Position numbers and translations under genes: made by a program | Source of the DNA: Nonomuraea candida | Lineage (GTDB): Bacteria > Actinomycetota > Actinomycetes > Streptosporangiales > Streptosporangiaceae | Assembly: GCF_000725485.1 (NCBI RefSeq) | Contig: NZ_JOAG01000021.1 | Location: 156,560 to 220,559, forward strand | Direction: 5' to 3' | DNA length: 64,000 bases | Notes under the pieces: generated by a model | What the model was told of the DNA's origin: nothing | Database searches by the model: none | The model's input: only the letters and a program-made list of their open reading frames with translations | Shown: positions 16,219 through 24,802 of the stretch, in pieces | How the letters are laid out: the number at the start of each line of letters is the position of its first letter | Position numbering within the stretch: position 1 is the stretch's first letter

Positions 16219-17062
16219 ACGCCTGTCCGCCGGCAAGGAGCGGGACGACCGTGAGCAGAAGTGGTGGAAGCAGGCCCTGCATCTGTCCAGGGCCGAGTTC
16301 ACCCAGCTCAGGCGGGCCCGGATCGCCCTGTTCTACTTGACCGGCCTGCCCGTCATCCTGTTCTTCATGTCCATCAGCTCCCAGGCTGTTTACACGAATT
16401 CGGGTACGCACGTGGACCCCGGGGCGGCGAGCCTGTTCACCATGATGCCCGTCCTCGCGGCGGCCATCGGACTCATGCACATCTCCGCCGTGTTCACGGT
16501 CCGCCGTGAACAGCACATCCTCAAGCGCCTGCGCGTCGCCGGGGCCCGCGTCTCCACCATGATCACGGCCGTCTGCGCCCCCACGCTGGCGTTCGTCCTC
16601 GTGGTGACGGCCGGCCTGTGCACCTTCGGGATCGTGGCGGCCGGCCAGTTCCCGGCCGCACCGGCGCTGCTCCTGTGCGCGGTCGTCCTGTCGTCGGTGT
16701 CCATGTCCCTGTTCGGGATCTGGATCAGCCGCTTCGCGCGGACGGCCGAGACGGTTCAGGTGATCAGCCTCATCCCCCTGATCCTCCTGATCCTCGGGAG
16801 CGGAGCCTCGATACCGCTGGAGTACATGTCGGACCGGTGGTCCCAGCTGGTCTGGTTCAGCCCTCTCGCGCCTCTCGTGGACCTGTTCCGCGCCGCCTAC
16901 TTCGGAGCCGACTTCTTCGGCGGCCGGATCACGGGGGTGGCCCCGCTGGAGCGCGCGGAACTCTGGACGTCCGCCCTGCCCGCCCTGGGCGTGTCCCTGG
17001 CCTGGGTGGGTGTCTTCGTCTACCTGGTCCGGTCCGTCCCCTGGACGGCACACCGCACGTGA
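16208..17062 (+). CDS. ABC-2 type transporter permease
   Basis: A 284-residue membrane protein starting at GTG 16208 within the end of the ATPase gene (11-base overlap). About six membrane segments are visible, including ARIALFYLTGLPVILFFMSI, LAFVLVVTAGLCTFGIVAA, VQVISLIPLILLILGS and ALGVSLAWVGVFVYLV. The ABC-2 permease signature around VRREQHILKRLRVAG precedes the third segment. It pairs with the ATPase at 15238 to export a small molecule or lipid. Confidence 0.9.
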   Translation: MAVERLSAGKERDDREQKWWKQALHLSRAEFTQLRRARIALFYLTGLPVILFFMSISSQAVYTNSGTHVDPGAASLFTMMPVLAAAIGLMHISAVFTVRREQHILKRLRVAGARVSTMITAVCAPTLAFVLVVTAGLCTFGIVAAGQFPAAPALLLCAVVLSSVSMSLFGIWISRFARTAETVQVISLIPLILLILGSGASIPLEYMSDRWSQLVWFSPLAPLVDLFRAAYFGADFFGGRITGVAPLERAELWTSALPALGVSLAWVGVFVYLVRSVPWTAHRT

Positions 17063-17170
17063 CGTCCCGGTCTGCCATCGCTTCGCGTCGCCGGGCCGGC
17101 GTCACCGGCCGGCGCGCCGGCCGGCGGGGCGCGTGCGGTGTCGTACGACTCGATCGCGATGGTGTTCATG
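17020..17170 (-). CDS. Possible small protein overlapping the DHA2 transporter stop
   Basis: A 49-codon frame starts at ATG 17170, overlapping the transporter stop (ATGA), and begins MNTIAIESYDTARAPP. Its 3' end overlaps the end of the convergent ABC permease gene. The N-terminus looks protein-like, but the remainder is Pro/Ala/Gly/Arg-rich. It could be the stub of a gene truncated by rearrangement. I do not recognise it. Confidence 0.25.
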
Positions 17171-18608
17171 CCGCCGCCTCTCCGGGGGTGGGGTGCTGGG
17201 CCCTGCGGGGCAGCAGCGCCATCAGCGCCACCAGCACGGCGGCGGCCGGGGCGCCCCAGAACAGGACGTCCGGGATCGCCGCGGCCGTCGCCTGCGCGCC
17301 CGGGGCCCGGCCCTGGAGTTCCCGGGTCAGGAGGGTGCCGAAGACCGCCACGCCGAGCGACAGGCCCAGCCCCCGGACGGACACCGCGGCGGAGGTGGTG
17401 GCGGCCAGGTCCGCGGGTGAGGCCGCGTTCTGCGCGACGACCACCAGGTTCTGCATCAGCAGCCCGAACCCGACCCCCAGCGCCGCGAGCTCCACGGCCA
17501 GCACGGCGTAGGGGGTGCCGGGGGTGAGCCGGCTCAGCAGCGCGAACCCCAGCACCACGATCACCGCCCCGGCGAGCAGGTAGGGCTTGAACCGGCCGCT
17601 CGCGCCGATGCGGGCGCCGGCGAGCGAGGAGACCGCCATGAAGGTCAGCACGTACGGGTTGAGCGCCAGGCCCGCCTGGGTGGCGCCCATGCCGTACGCG
17701 GCCTGCAGATAGGTGGGCAGGTAGACGATCGAGCCGCCGAGCAGCGCGCCGAGCAGCGCGGTGGCGGGGAGCGCGACCCGCAGGGTGGGGTCGGCGAACA
17801 GCCGCAGCGGCAGCAGCGGGCTGGCCGCGCGGCGTTCCCGCCACCCGAACAGCGCCCCCAGCACCACCACCGCGCCGATCAGCCCCAGGATCACGCCGGA
17901 CGTCCAGGCGTACGCGCGGCCGCCCCATTCGGCCACCAGCAGCAGGCTCACCACCGCGCCCGCGATCAGCGCGGCCCCGGCCAGGTCGACCTTGCCGTCC
18001 CCGCCCGGCCTGGGCAGCCGCAGCGCGTACGCGACGAGGGCCATGGCGAGCAGGCCGAGGGGCAGGTTGATGGAGAAGATCCAGCGCCAGCCCCAGGCGT
18101 CGGTGATCGCGCCGCCCACGAGCGGGCCGCCCACGCTGGCCAGCGCGAAGACGCCGCCGGTGAAGCCCTGGACGCGGCTGCGCAGGCGCTGCGGGTACAG
18201 CTCCGACAGCGCGATGGTGGGCAGCACGAACAGCGCGCCGGCCCCGATGCCCTGCAAGGTCCTGGCGGCGATGAGCTGGGGCGTCGTCTGGGCCAGCCCG
18301 CACAGCGCGGAGCCTGCGACGAAGACGGCGACCGCCGTGAGGAACACCGCGCGCCGGCCGAACCGGTCGCTGATCCGGCCGTAGAGCGCGCCGGTCGCGG
18401 TCGAGGCCAGCATGTACGAGGTGACGATCCAGCCGATCGCGTCCATGCCGCCCAGGTCGGCGGCGATGCCGGGCAGGGCGATGGCCACCACCGTCTGGTC
18501 CAGGACCGACAGCAGCATGCCGATCAGCAGGCCGGCCGTGGCGAGCGCCACCCTGCCGCCGCCCTGCGGCGGGGCGGCGGCGGCCCGCGCGAGGTCCACG
18601 GACTCCAC
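17166..18608 (-). CDS. DHA2-family MFS drug exporter
   Basis: A 480-residue transporter with about 14 predicted membrane helices. Motif C-like TAGLLIGMLLSVLDQTVVAI is near the N-terminus and motif A GRISDRFGRR near 77-86. The start is GTG 18608, two bases after the stop of the upstream flavoprotein gene. The operon order flavoprotein then exporter, behind a divergent MerR gene, suggests export of a compound that the flavoprotein first oxidises or reduces. Confidence 0.9.
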   Translation of the reverse strand: MESVDLARAAAAPPQGGGRVALATAGLLIGMLLSVLDQTVVAIALPGIAADLGGMDAIGWIVTSYMLASTATGALYGRISDRFGRRAVFLTAVAVFVAGSALCGLAQTTPQLIAARTLQGIGAGALFVLPTIALSELYPQRLRSRVQGFTGGVFALASVGGPLVGGAITDAWGWRWIFSINLPLGLLAMALVAYALRLPRPGGDGKVDLAGAALIAGAVVSLLLVAEWGGRAYAWTSGVILGLIGAVVVLGALFGWRERRAASPLLPLRLFADPTLRVALPATALLGALLGGSIVYLPTYLQAAYGMGATQAGLALNPYVLTFMAVSSLAGARIGASGRFKPYLLAGAVIVVLGFALLSRLTPGTPYAVLAVELAALGVGFGLLMQNLVVVAQNAASPADLAATTSAAVSVRGLGLSLGVAVFGTLLTRELQGRAPGAQATAAAIPDVLFWGAPAAAVLVALMALLPRRAQHPTPGEAAA

Positions 18609-18610
18609 GC

Positions 18611-19555
18611 TCAGCCCCTTTCCTGCGCGAGCGGGTTGGGCAGGCCGAAGTCGGCGCACGCCAGGTCCTGGTCGATGACCGCGCCCGCGAGGGTGCCGCC
18701 GGCCGCCGCGCCGATGACCGCGGACATGGGCATCGGCATGGTGGCCCGGCGCGCCATGTCGCCGGCCGCGTACACGCCGGGCACGCTGGTCCGGCCGAAT
18801 TCGTTCACCTCCACGCACCCGTCGGCGAAGGTCGCGCAGCCGAGCCGGGCGGCCAGATCGGAGCGCTGGCGCGGCACGTTGACGACGAACACCGCCTCCC
18901 TGGCCAGCGACGGGCCGGTCTCGAACACGATCTGCTCCAGCCGGCCATCCGTGCCCTCCAGCCGGGTGACGGCCTCGCAGCGTACGGCGACGCCATGCGT
19001 CTCCAGCGTGGCCCGCGCCGCCGGGTCGAGCGGCCGGCCGTCGGTGCAGAGCACGACATCGGCGGCGAAGCGGCTCAGCTGCAGCGCCAGCCGTACCCGG
19101 GCCGGATCCGCGCCGAGCACGGCGACCTGCTTGCCAGTGCATTCGTAGCCGTGGCAGTACGGACAGTGGTAGGCGGAACGGCCCCACAGCGCCTCCACCC
19201 CGCGCGGGCCGGGCAGTTCGTCGGCCAGCCCGGTCGCCAGCAGCAGTCGCCGCGCGGCCGCGCTCTCCCCGCCGGACAGGTCCAGGTGGAAACCGCCGCC
19301 GGCCGGCACGCGGACCTCGGTGACCGTCCCCGTCGCGATCCGCACCGTCCGGTACGCGCCCAGCTCCTCGCGCCCGAGCCTGCGCAGCTCGGCGGGAGGC
19401 GTGCCGTCGCGGGTGAGGAAGTTGTGCACGTTGTCGGCGGCGGCGTTGCGGCCCTCCCCGGCGTCGATCAGCAACACCGACCGGTGGACCCGCCCGAGGG
19501 TCAGCGCGGCGGCCATGCCGGCCGGGCCTGCGCCGACGATGACGGCGTCGAACAT
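18611..19555 (-). CDS. Thioredoxin reductase-like FAD oxidoreductase (possible dithiol oxidase)
   Basis: A 314-residue flavoprotein from ATG 19555, chosen over the frame-extending start because GGAGG lies six bases upstream. The FAD motif is DAVIVGAGPAGMAAA. The redox pair is in CPYCHG (Cys ~131 and ~134), and the C-terminal FAD motif is GVYAAGDMARRA. The second dinucleotide fold reads VLGADPARV, lacking the usual GxGxxA, so NADPH binding may be weak. That, together with the coupled exporter, resembles dithiol oxidases such as HlmI/GliT rather than a housekeeping thioredoxin reductase. General disulfide reductase activity cannot be excluded. Confidence 0.85.
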   Translation of the reverse strand: MFDAVIVGAGPAGMAAALTLGRVHRSVLLIDAGEGRNAAADNVHNFLTRDGTPPAELRRLGREELGAYRTVRIATGTVTEVRVPAGGGFHLDLSGGESAAARRLLLATGLADELPGPRGVEALWGRSAYHCPYCHGYECTGKQVAVLGADPARVRLALQLSRFAADVVLCTDGRPLDPAARATLETHGVAVRCEAVTRLEGTDGRLEQIVFETGPSLAREAVFVVNVPRQRSDLAARLGCATFADGCVEVNEFGRTSVPGVYAAGDMARRATMPMPMSAVIGAAAGGTLAGAVIDQDLACADFGLPNPLAQERG

Positions 19556-19583
19556 GTCTTGCCTCCACATGAGGGGTCATCGC

Positions 19584-19631
19584 TTGACGTGAAGGCAAGT
19601 CTGCAAGTTAATGTCAACATGAAGTCAAGCG
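19584..19631 (+). promoter_or_regulatory. MerR-type promoter
   Basis: TTGACG (19584-19589) and TAATGT (19609-19614) are separated by 19 bases, the over-long spacing characteristic of MerR-controlled promoters. Between them are GCAAGT repeats, and CGCTTGAC/GTCAAGCG inverted arms flank the region (19581 and 19624). The promoter points toward the merR-like gene. Confidence 0.5.
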
Positions 19632-20047
19632 ATTCCATGCGGATCGGGGAACTCGCGGAGCGGTTCGGCCTGGCTCCGCACGTCCTGCGCCACTGGGAGG
19701 CCATGGGCCTGCTGGCCCCCGCCGAGCGGGTCAACGGCCGCCGCCGCTACACCCGCGACCACGTCATCCGCGTCATGACGATCATCCGCGCCAAGGCGGC
19801 GGGCATGAGCCTGGAGCAGATCCGCGAGGTCCTCACCGTCTCCGGCCAGGCCGGGCGGCAGGCCCTCCTCCGGCGGCACCACGAGGAGCTGGAACGCCGG
19901 CTGCACGAGATCTCGGCCTCCAAGGCGCTCATCGAGCACCTCATGCAGTGCACGGCCGACGACTTCACCCAGTGCCCCGACTACCGGCGGATCGCCGAGA
20001 CCGCGACCGGGCCGTACCGCGTCCACCAGGACGGATGCATGATCTGA
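19619..20047 (+). CDS. MerR-family regulator with Cys-containing C-terminus
   Basis: A 142-residue regulator. The winged helix is RIGELAERFGLAPHVLRHWE and NGRRRYTRDHVIRVMTII, followed by a dimerisation helix (EELERRLHEISASKALIEHL). The C-terminus carries cysteines in MQCTADDFTQCPDYRR and DGCMI, a possible metal or thiol sensor. Starts at 19611, 19619 and 19637 are all in play; ATG 19619 is adopted. It is divergent from the dithiol-oxidase-like gene and its exporter and probably activates them. Confidence 0.88.
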   Translation: MKSSDSMRIGELAERFGLAPHVLRHWEAMGLLAPAERVNGRRRYTRDHVIRVMTIIRAKAAGMSLEQIREVLTVSGQAGRQALLRRHHEELERRLHEISASKALIEHLMQCTADDFTQCPDYRRIAETATGPYRVHQDGCMI

Positions 20048-20150
20048 GACACCGCCCGCTCCCGGCCGGATCGTGGAGGCCGCGACCGGGCCGCACCACC
20101 TTCGCCAGGAGGGACGCATGATCCGAGGCGCCACCCCGCTCCCCGGCCGG
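19991..20150 (+). repeat. Degenerate tandem duplication of the merR-like 3' end
   Basis: Positions 19991-20068 (last codons of the regulator plus downstream bases) and 20070-20150 are imperfect direct copies. They share GACCGGGCCG, a CAGGA..GGA..GCATGATC core and a CCCGGCCGG end. A shorter third relative may start near 20162. Confidence 0.75.
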
Positions 20151-20397
20151 AGCGGACATGGCGGGGCCGTTCACCCGGCGGACATGCCGTCTCCCGGCCG
20201 AGGTCATCGCGGGGGCGGAGACCGTCGAGTGCGGCCTCGACGTACCGCCGCCGATCGCCCGCGGCGTGGTGCCAGCCGGCGACGACGGCCTGGTGGTCGC
20301 GGCCGCGGGCGCTGATCGAGCCGGCCAGCGCGGTGAGGCGGCGGGCCGGCTCGCCGAGTTGAGCGGCCCGGCTCCTGGGCCGCCTCTGCGGAGTTGG
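20151..20397. other. Intergenic, convergent end region
   Basis: No gene is seen between the merR-like duplication and the convergent secreted-protein gene. The sequence is GC-rich with several GGCCGG tracts, and no clear terminator with a T-run is visible. Confidence 0.4.
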
Positions 20398-20949
20398 TCA
20401 GAGGTCGAGGATGGAGAAGGTCAGGACCGCGCCGGAGTTGGTGGTCTGCCCGCTGCCCAGGCAGCCGAGGGTCTGCTGCAGCGAGGTGGTCAGGACCGTC
20501 TCGTACAGCACGCCGGCTCCAGGCATGTCGTTGCTGGTGACGGTGCCGGTGATGACGAGGACGGCGTTGCCGCCCGGGCGCAGGCCTGCGGCGCCGCTCC
20601 AGGAGAAGTGGGTGTCGGGGATGCCGCTGTGGTTCCAGTCCACCGTGGCGGTGCCGCTGGCGTTGCCGCCGACGCAGGTCAGGCTGCCGGTGCCGGTGAG
20701 GTCGATCTCGCCGGTGGCGCGGTTGCCGATGACGTCGACGCAGTTGCCGATGGTGCTGCTGGAGTGGATCGTGACGTTCCGGGAGGTCAGCAGGAGCAGG
20801 CCGGGATTGTAGGTGTTGGTCTGGTAGCCGGTCGGGCACTCCACCAGCAGGGAACTCGAACTGGCGGGGACGGCGGCGCCGCCCAGGCAGAGGACGGCGA
20901 CGCAGAGCAGCGCTGCGGTCCGGGTGAGCAGGCGGCGGAGAGTGGACAT
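20398..20949 (-). CDS. Secreted protein of unknown function
   Basis: A 183-residue protein with a Sec signal peptide (RRLLTRTAALLCVAVLCLGG, cleavage near AVPASS). The mature part is rich in Thr, Ser, Gly and beta-strand patterns, with four cysteines (VECPTG, GNCVDV, LTCVGG, LGCLGS) that could form two disulfides. I do not recognise a domain. It has the look of a small cell-wall or extracellular beta-sandwich protein. It stands alone on the minus strand. Confidence 0.8.
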   Translation of the reverse strand: MSTLRRLLTRTAALLCVAVLCLGGAAVPASSSSLLVECPTGYQTNTYNPGLLLLTSRNVTIHSSSTIGNCVDVIGNRATGEIDLTGTGSLTCVGGNASGTATVDWNHSGIPDTHFSWSGAAGLRPGGNAVLVITGTVTSNDMPGAGVLYETVLTTSLQQTLGCLGSGQTTNSGAVLTFSILDL

Positions 20950-21303
20950 GGGGATCCTCTCGCGTCCGGCCCCGATGAGAACGATGAGGCCGGACAGCTG
21001 TGGGGTGGATGGCCGTGCACGCCCTCCCCACCTGGCGTGCGATCCCTCGCCGATCCTCGCCTTACCGGTCCCCTCGCGGTCGACACCGTGGAGCCAGCCA
21101 ACCCCCGCCGCTTACCCGGCACAACCACTCATAACGTATCGCTCTCGATCCTTGAGAGCCGTTACAGCTGAGGACTGGTAGTAAGGGCCCCTGCCGGCGT
21201 GTGGCCGGTGCCGGGTGACGACGAGGCGGGGTTGTGAGGCTGACCAGGCGTTGATGGCCGCCCCGGTACGTGCGAGGGTGGTCAGCGACGGAGGGGGTGA
21301 GCG
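20950..21303. other. Intergenic region between divergent genes
   Basis: No gene is visible. A small dyad GCTCTC/GAGAGC lies near 21142-21160. The promoters of the secreted protein (minus) and the SDR (plus) must lie here, but no convincing hexamers stand out. Confidence 0.4.
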
Positions 21304-22281
21304 ATGAGATCGTTCACGGGAAAGATTGCCGTCGTCACCGGAGGCGGCGCCGGGATGGGGCGCGAGCTGGTCGTTCAGTTGGCCGCCGAAGGCTGTTCGG
21401 TCGCCGCGTGCGACGTCGACGAGGCCGGGCTGGCCGTCACCGCCGAGCGAGCCGCCCGAGCCGCACCCGGCGGCGGCGAGGCGCGGGTCACCGCCCACCA
21501 CTGCGACGTGTCCGACGAGGCTCAGGTGACGAGGTTCCGCGACGAGGTGGTCGAGCGGCACCGGACCGGCCACGTCAACCTGCTGTTCAACAACGCCGGC
21601 ATCGGCGGCGGCAACAGTTTCGTCACCAGCCCGCGAGCCGAGTGGGAGCGTACGTTCGGCGTCTGCTGGGGCGGGGTGTACAACTGCACGCGTGCGTTCA
21701 TGCCGCTCCTGATCGCCAGTGACGAGGGGTGCCTGGTCAACACCAGCAGTGTCAACGGGTTCTGGGCGGCCGGCCCCGGTGTGCCGATGAGCGCGTACAG
21801 TGCCGCCAAGTTCGCCGTGAAGGGCTTCTCGGAGGCGATGCTGACGGACCTGCGGATCAACGCGCCGCACGTACGGGTCGCGCTGGTGATGCCGGGGCAC
21901 GTCGGCACGGAGATCGTGATCAACTCCCGCCGGATCCACGGCCGCTCCGAGCCTGACGACATGACCGCCGAGGAGCTCGCGGACGCCCGCGTGCCCGCCG
22001 CCGCCCTCGCGGGCGTTCCCGCCGACCGGTTGAGCGATGAGGAGGTCCGGGCCGCGGTCAAGAGCATGGGCGAGTGGTTCCGCGACAGCGCGCCGCTGTC
22101 GGCCGCCGACGCCGCGACCCTCATCCTCGATGGCGTACGCGCCGGCACGTGGCGCATCCTGGTCGGTGATGACGCCCGCGCGCTCGACGCCGCGATGCGC
22201 GCCGACCCGCTGGACCTGTACCGGCCCGACAGCCCGACCCTGGCGGCCGTCTTCCCCGACCTGCGCCCTCGCGAGGAGTGA
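21304..22281 (+). CDS. Short-chain dehydrogenase/reductase
   Basis: A 325-residue SDR, longer than the classical 250. The cofactor motif is TGGGAGMG (12-19), NNAG is at 96-99, the catalytic serines are S148/S149 and Y165-x-x-x-K169 is in YSAAK. Asp at the end of strand 2 (ACDVDE) favours NAD(H). The ~90-residue C-terminal extension is helical, as in SDRs annotated near TetR regulators in actinobacteria. A TetR gene follows on the same strand with a 121-base gap containing an operator-like palindrome. Confidence 0.9.
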   Translation: MRSFTGKIAVVTGGGAGMGRELVVQLAAEGCSVAACDVDEAGLAVTAERAARAAPGGGEARVTAHHCDVSDEAQVTRFRDEVVERHRTGHVNLLFNNAGIGGGNSFVTSPRAEWERTFGVCWGGVYNCTRAFMPLLIASDEGCLVNTSSVNGFWAAGPGVPMSAYSAAKFAVKGFSEAMLTDLRINAPHVRVALVMPGHVGTEIVINSRRIHGRSEPDDMTAEELADARVPAAALAGVPADRLSDEEVRAAVKSMGEWFRDSAPLSAADAATLILDGVRAGTWRILVGDDARALDAAMRADPLDLYRPDSPTLAAVFPDLRPREE

Positions 22282-22371
22282 CGCGGCCAGGGCGTGCGCG
22301 ACCGCCGCCACGCAGCGAGCCGCGACACCGAGCCGGTGCCACTCTGACACCCCACGCCCTTGCGGCGCATG

Positions 22372-22386
22372 GTGCCACCACGGCAC
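22372..22386. promoter_or_regulatory. TetR-type palindrome
   Basis: GTGCC-ACCAC-GGCAC is a 5+5 palindrome ending 16 bases before the TetR start at 22403. A related half-site, GGTGCCACTCTGACACC, lies about 36 bases upstream. It is a probable autoregulatory operator. Confidence 0.5.
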
Positions 22387-22402
22387 TTGGTACGCTGGAG
22401 CG

Positions 22403-23005
22403 ATGCCCACCGAAGGTCTCTGGAGCCGTACCCGGCGCGCCGTGCACGACGAGATCAGCACCGTCGCCATGGGCCTGTTCCTGGAGCGAGGTTTCGAAGC
22501 CACGACGATCGACGAGATCGCCGCCGCCGCAGGCATCTCACGCCGTTCCTTCTTCCGCTACTTCGGCACCAAGGAAGACGTCGTCCTGCGGCACCTCGCC
22601 GCCGACGGCGCCGTCCTGCGTGCCGCCCTGGAGCAGCGTCCGGCCGAGGAGGACGCCTGGACCGCGCTGCTGCGGGCGTTCCTCGGCCTGGAGCGGACGT
22701 CGGCGCCCCAGGAACAACTGCTCAAGATCTCCGCGATGATGTACGGCACGCCGTCCCTGCGGGCCCGTAGCGCCGAGAAGCACCGCCAGTGGCAGGACGA
22801 GCTGCTTCCCGAGGTCCGCCGCCGCCTCGTGTCGGCCGGCGAGGGCCCGCACGCCGGCGTTCAGGCGCGAGCCGTCGTCGCCGCCGCCATCGCCTGCATG
22901 GACACCGCCGGGGAGGCGTGGACCCACGCCAACGGCGAGACCCCGCTCGGCGAGTTGCTGATCGCGGCCTTCACCGCCGTCGCTCCCGTCATGACCGGGG
23001 CGTGA
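22403..23005 (+). CDS. TetR-family transcriptional regulator
   Basis: A 200-residue regulator. The HTH is IDEIAAAAGISRRSFFRYFG and ends TKEDVVL. The C-terminal domain includes WTALLRAFLGLE and AVVAAAIACMDTAGEAWTHA. The ATG at 22403 is the first codon after the palindrome. It follows the SDR gene and probably regulates it and itself. Confidence 0.9.
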   Translation: MPTEGLWSRTRRAVHDEISTVAMGLFLERGFEATTIDEIAAAAGISRRSFFRYFGTKEDVVLRHLAADGAVLRAALEQRPAEEDAWTALLRAFLGLERTSAPQEQLLKISAMMYGTPSLRARSAEKHRQWQDELLPEVRRRLVSAGEGPHAGVQARAVVAAAIACMDTAGEAWTHANGETPLGELLIAAFTAVAPVMTGA

Positions 23006-23122
23006 CCAGACGTCCGAGAATCCTCCGAGCGCGCGGCCGGAGGACTCCCGGCGCTGCTCTTCACCTCCACCTGCCGCCCGCCGGCCCCCACCCGCTCCCG
23101 GGGCCTTCAGGGCCGGCGGTCA

Positions 23123-24802
23123 TCACCGCGTGGCACAAGTGAAAGAAGCCGCGCTGTTGACGTCGCCCGAACCTTCGTACCTGGGCCAGCCAGGAAACAT
23201 GCACAGCGGCCTGGTCCGGCCCGGCACCCCGGAAGCGTCGGTCGCGACGAGGTCGTTCGCGGGATCGATGCCTTTCTCGACCCAGTTCTCGATGGCCGCC
23301 AGCTGATCCCACTCCGGCTGGAAGGACGACGAGGGCCCGTGCTGCGCGCCCGGGATCTCGTAATAGCGAACGAACGAGTCCACCCGCGACGGCCCCATGG
23401 TGGCCTGGATCCGCGCGTAATAGTGTTCCGTCGTTCTGGCCGCCGGTTCGGCGCTGCCCGTCCACAGCAGCAGCTTGCCCTTTCTGTTCAGGAAGCCCGA
23501 CAGATCGGTGACATTGGAGAAGAGCGCCGAATGGGCCGCGATCCGCGAGGCCATCCCGCTTCCGCTCGTCATGTCCATCGTCAACGTGTTGAAGTTCGGG
23601 TCTCCCACGATCATGTGACGGATGACGCCGTCGGCGAGCGACACGGGCATGTGCGGGGCCGGCGGGAAAGCCGGCGCGGCCGAGCCGTAGACGCCGACCT
23701 GCGTCAGCAGCGCCTTCTGCGGGAAGTCGGGGACGCCGCCGCCATGGTCGGCGATGTAGACCGGATATCCGAGGACACTGGTTTCACCCGTGCCGATGAC
23801 GTACGACAAGGGCTTGGGCTCGTTCATCCGTTTCAGCGCCGTCAGCTGAACGTCGGACAGGCAGGTGTCGCCCTTGTCCCGGCCCTTGGGGCAGCGCAGG
23901 ACAGCGGGGTCGAACCGGACCTCGCAGGAGCGGACGTTGCTGATGACGCCGTCCCTCACGCCGTCGAGCGGGTCGCACGCCTTCATCACCCCGGTGTAGA
24001 GAGTGTGCCGCTCGGCCTCGTTCAGCCATGCCCCGGGCACCGCCACCGCCTGGGCGGCATGGAGCATGTTGAGCGCCACCCCGGTGACATTCCAGCCTGC
24101 CGCGCCGGCGACCACGCCGTCCCAGTCAGCCGGCCAGCGCTGCGCGACGGCCAGCGCTTCGCCGCCGCCCTTGGAATAGCCGAGGAAATAGGATTTGCCG
24201 GGCCCGCGGCCGTAGCGGGAGGTGATGAGCGACACCGCGACGTCCCGCGTCTTCTTCAGCGCGTCGCCGGCATAGTTCTTGAGAGCCTCATGATTGGCGC
24301 CGAAAGCGGCGGGCGGTTTCCCCTCTTCGGGCTGGTGCCCGGAGTCGCTGGAGAAGACCGCATACCCTCGGCTCAGCGGCAGCGGCATCTTCTGGGCGCC
24401 CCAGAGATTCGACGCGTTCGTGAGCGGCGGGACGAATCCATTCAGGCCCGCGCCACCGAGCATCACGGCCTTGCCGTTCCACTCTTCCGGCAACGCCACC
24501 TGGAATTTGATGGTCGGCGCGGCCGGGTCGACCGGTTTGATGTCTCCCGAGACCAGGCAATGGGCGCCATAAGCCTGGTTCCCCGTGCCACCGGCATTCG
24601 CGGCGACCGCCGAAGAAACGGTGGCGCCGCCGGTCGGGAGAGCGACGGCCCCGGCCGCGATCGTCATTCCGTTCAGGCCGGAACAGCTCTCGGCCGCCGA
24701 CGCTTCCGCCTCATAGGCGCCGGCACCGACCGCCGTGAGCATGAGCGTGAGCGCCGCGTGGAAAGTGGTGGACCATCTTTTGCGCCTGAAGAAAGAGGAC
24801 AT
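23123..24802 (-). CDS. Secreted tannase/feruloyl esterase-family protein
   Basis: A 559-residue protein from ATG 24802; the longer frame upstream is Cys/Arg-rich and not protein-like. A Sec signal peptide (FRRKRWSTTFHAALTLMLTA) is followed by ESCSGLNG. The nucleophile motif is GYSKGGG with S210, the partner His is in GAQHGP near the C-terminus, and the lid region is Cys-rich, as in fungal and bacterial tannases. The predicted role is extracellular hydrolysis of aromatic (gallate, ferulate) esters from plant material. It lies alone and convergent with the TetR gene. Confidence 0.87.
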   Translation of the reverse strand: MSSFFRRKRWSTTFHAALTLMLTAVGAGAYEAEASAAESCSGLNGMTIAAGAVALPTGGATVSSAVAANAGGTGNQAYGAHCLVSGDIKPVDPAAPTIKFQVALPEEWNGKAVMLGGAGLNGFVPPLTNASNLWGAQKMPLPLSRGYAVFSSDSGHQPEEGKPPAAFGANHEALKNYAGDALKKTRDVAVSLITSRYGRGPGKSYFLGYSKGGGEALAVAQRWPADWDGVVAGAAGWNVTGVALNMLHAAQAVAVPGAWLNEAERHTLYTGVMKACDPLDGVRDGVISNVRSCEVRFDPAVLRCPKGRDKGDTCLSDVQLTALKRMNEPKPLSYVIGTGETSVLGYPVYIADHGGGVPDFPQKALLTQVGVYGSAAPAFPPAPHMPVSLADGVIRHMIVGDPNFNTLTMDMTSGSGMASRIAAHSALFSNVTDLSGFLNRKGKLLLWTGSAEPAARTTEHYYARIQATMGPSRVDSFVRYYEIPGAQHGPSSSFQPEWDQLAAIENWVEKGIDPANDLVATDASGVPGRTRPLCMFPGWPRYEGSGDVNSAASFTCATR

